Source: Bacteroidota bacterium (lineage in GTDB: Bacteria > Bacteroidota > Bacteroidia > Bacteroidales > GCA-2748055). Taken from it: 7,911 nt of DNA. How positions within the stretch are numbered: position 1 is the first letter of the stretch; every line of letters starts with the position of its first letter. The notes under the pieces were generated by a model. It had not been told where the DNA came from, did no database searches, and saw nothing but the letters and a program-made list of their open reading frames with translations. Made by a program: the position numbers and the translations under genes. The stretch is from positions 1-7,911 of the forward strand of contig JAAEOI010000362.1 of the NCBI GenBank assembly GCA_024244665.1, read 5' to 3'. Positions 7,078 to 7,911 of this stretch are shown here, piece by piece.

Positions 7078-7845
7078 TTAGTTCTTTCCCAGCTTCCAGT
7101 TGAGGGTGATTGAGTGCGTCATGTATTTGAACGAAGGTGTACTTACATATGTAAAGAACTCAAACTCATAGGCAACAGAGAGCTTCCTGTCCGGATTCAG
7201 TAATTGCGCCATGAAATGGATATGACCGTACTGGTTCAGTGAACCAAACTCCATGTTTGAATGTGGATTTTTCACAAAATCAGCGAAGGTAAGAAAGTAG
7301 TAGTATTGCTCTGTCACAGGCTCCGGCCTCGAGTTAAAACTGGCCAGGGAGCCCGAGAGTTCAAAATTAATTGTCTTCCCTTGTACCGGCAAAGAAATCA
7401 GCAGTTGTGGACCCAGTTCATAGGATGAGAACCACAACATGTGTCCGCTCTGTAACTCCGGATAGAGTTGCCATTTGTAGATGGCAGCCATGTAGGGACC
7501 CAGCGTAACCGGGATATTACTTTTTTGATTGAGCCTGAACCCATAATAGAGATCAACTGGCGTAAGCGACCAGGCTAAACCAATCCCCTGTCGGTAGTTA
7601 GTGCCGAAACCAATTTCTGCAGAATATATGAATGTATTGATTTCGGTAGAAGAGCCCCGTGCATATTCAACTGCCAGATTCAATCCCTTGTGCACCAAAC
7701 CATAATTCAGCCCATCCTTGATCTGGAGGAACTGTGGCTTAAACATGATGTAATGACTCGTTTCCCGCTCATTGCGCTGCGAAAAAAGGGCCGAACTATT
7801 CAGGATAAAAATGGCTACAATGAAAAATCGAAAGTATTTTGTCAT
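7078..7845 (-). CDS. Exported protein, probable outer-membrane beta-barrel
   Basis: This encodes 255 residues from ATG at 7845. A longer frame opening at a TTG at 7884 overlaps the preceding gene's end and spoils the leader, so it is rejected. Residues 1-22 are a signal peptide (MTKYFRFFIVAIFILNSSALFS, then Gln). The mature part has many short amphipathic strands rich in Tyr, Phe and Gly (GLNLAVEYARG, YSAEIGFGTNYRQGIGLAWS, PVDLYYGFRL, GPYMAAIYKWQL, KLSVAYEFEFFTY), and ends in a strand (HSITLNWKLGKN) close to the C-terminus, as in small outer-membrane barrels. No catalytic motif is seen, and I do not recognise the family. It heads the visible operon, 10 bases before the serine hydrolase, so an outer-membrane anchor or channel for the downstream lipoproteins is a reasonable guess only. 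Confidence 0.75.
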   Translation of the reverse strand: MTKYFRFFIVAIFILNSSALFSQRNERETSHYIMFKPQFLQIKDGLNYGLVHKGLNLAVEYARGSSTEINTFIYSAEIGFGTNYRQGIGLAWSLTPVDLYYGFRLNQKSNIPVTLGPYMAAIYKWQLYPELQSGHMLWFSSYELGPQLLISLPVQGKTINFELSGSLASFNSRPEPVTEQYYYFLTFADFVKNPHSNMEFGSLNQYGHIHFMAQLLNPDRKLSVAYEFEFFTYVSTPSFKYMTHSITLNWKLGKN

Positions 7846-7851
7846 AAAAGG

Positions 7852-7857
7852 TCTCCC
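7852..7857 (-). promoter_or_regulatory. Ribosome binding site deciding the barrel-protein start
   Basis: On the minus strand GGGAGA lies six bases before the ATG at 7845. It is the clearest Shine-Dalgarno-like site in the window and supports ATG 7845 over the upstream in-frame TTG at 7884. Confidence 0.5.
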
Positions 7858-7859
7858 GA

Positions 7860-7911
7860 TTATTTCTTGTGTTTGTTCTTCCAACCAGGCATGAATCTAG
7901 AAACAGCGCAA
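7860..7911 (-). CDS. C-terminal end of an upstream gene (partial)
   Basis: One minus-strand frame entering from the right edge reads CAVSRFMPGWKNKHKK and stops at TAA (7860-7862), 14 bases before the barrel-protein ATG. The basic C-terminus, plus a spacing like that between the other genes of the operon, suggests this is the tail of the preceding gene. Only 16 residues are visible, so the product cannot be named, and chance openness of so short a frame cannot be excluded. Confidence 0.45.
   Translation of the reverse strand, partial: CAVSRFMPGWKNKHKK

Overview
The window looks like chromosomal DNA from a member of the Bacteroidota. The evidence is two Cys-lipobox lipoproteins with short leaders, a DUF6090-type membrane protein, weak or absent Shine-Dalgarno sites, a candidate TAnnTTTG promoter box, and a secreted polysaccharide lyase-like/glycosidase-like gene pair. 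This placement is inferred from gene content; no marker gene is present. All genes supported here lie on the minus strand, so transcription runs from position 7911 towards position 1. No RNA genes, CRISPR array, insertion sequence or attachment site was recognised.

Right part (7911 to 3991), in transcription order: the last codons of an upstream gene (stop at 7860-7862); a 255-residue exported, probably outer-membrane beta-barrel protein; a 360-residue lipoprotein of the beta-lactamase/serine hydrolase (class C, S12-like) fold; a 429-residue lipoprotein with two aspartyl-protease lobes in one chain; and a 228-residue single-pass membrane protein of the DUF6090 type. The gaps are 14, 10, 13 and 4 bases, so this reads as one operon for cell-envelope proteins. 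Its combined function is unknown. The promoter lies outside the window.

Middle (3990 to 3706): a spacer of 285 bases. It holds a 42-codon open frame of protein-like composition, a candidate Bacteroidota -7 promoter box (TATATTTG, 3740-3747) and a perfect 12-bp palindrome (3755-3766) just upstream of that box.

Left part (3705 to 1): two genes 8 bases apart, probably co-transcribed. The first encodes an 869-residue secreted protein with an N-terminal beta-sandwich, a central alpha/alpha-toroid and a C-terminal beta-sandwich, the layout of polysaccharide lyases acting on uronic-acid-containing glycans. The second encodes an exported protein with features of a TIM-barrel glycoside hydrolase and runs off the left edge with its C-terminus missing. 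Together they suggest stepwise breakdown of an anionic polysaccharide. No SusC/SusD pair, sulfatase or regulator is visible.
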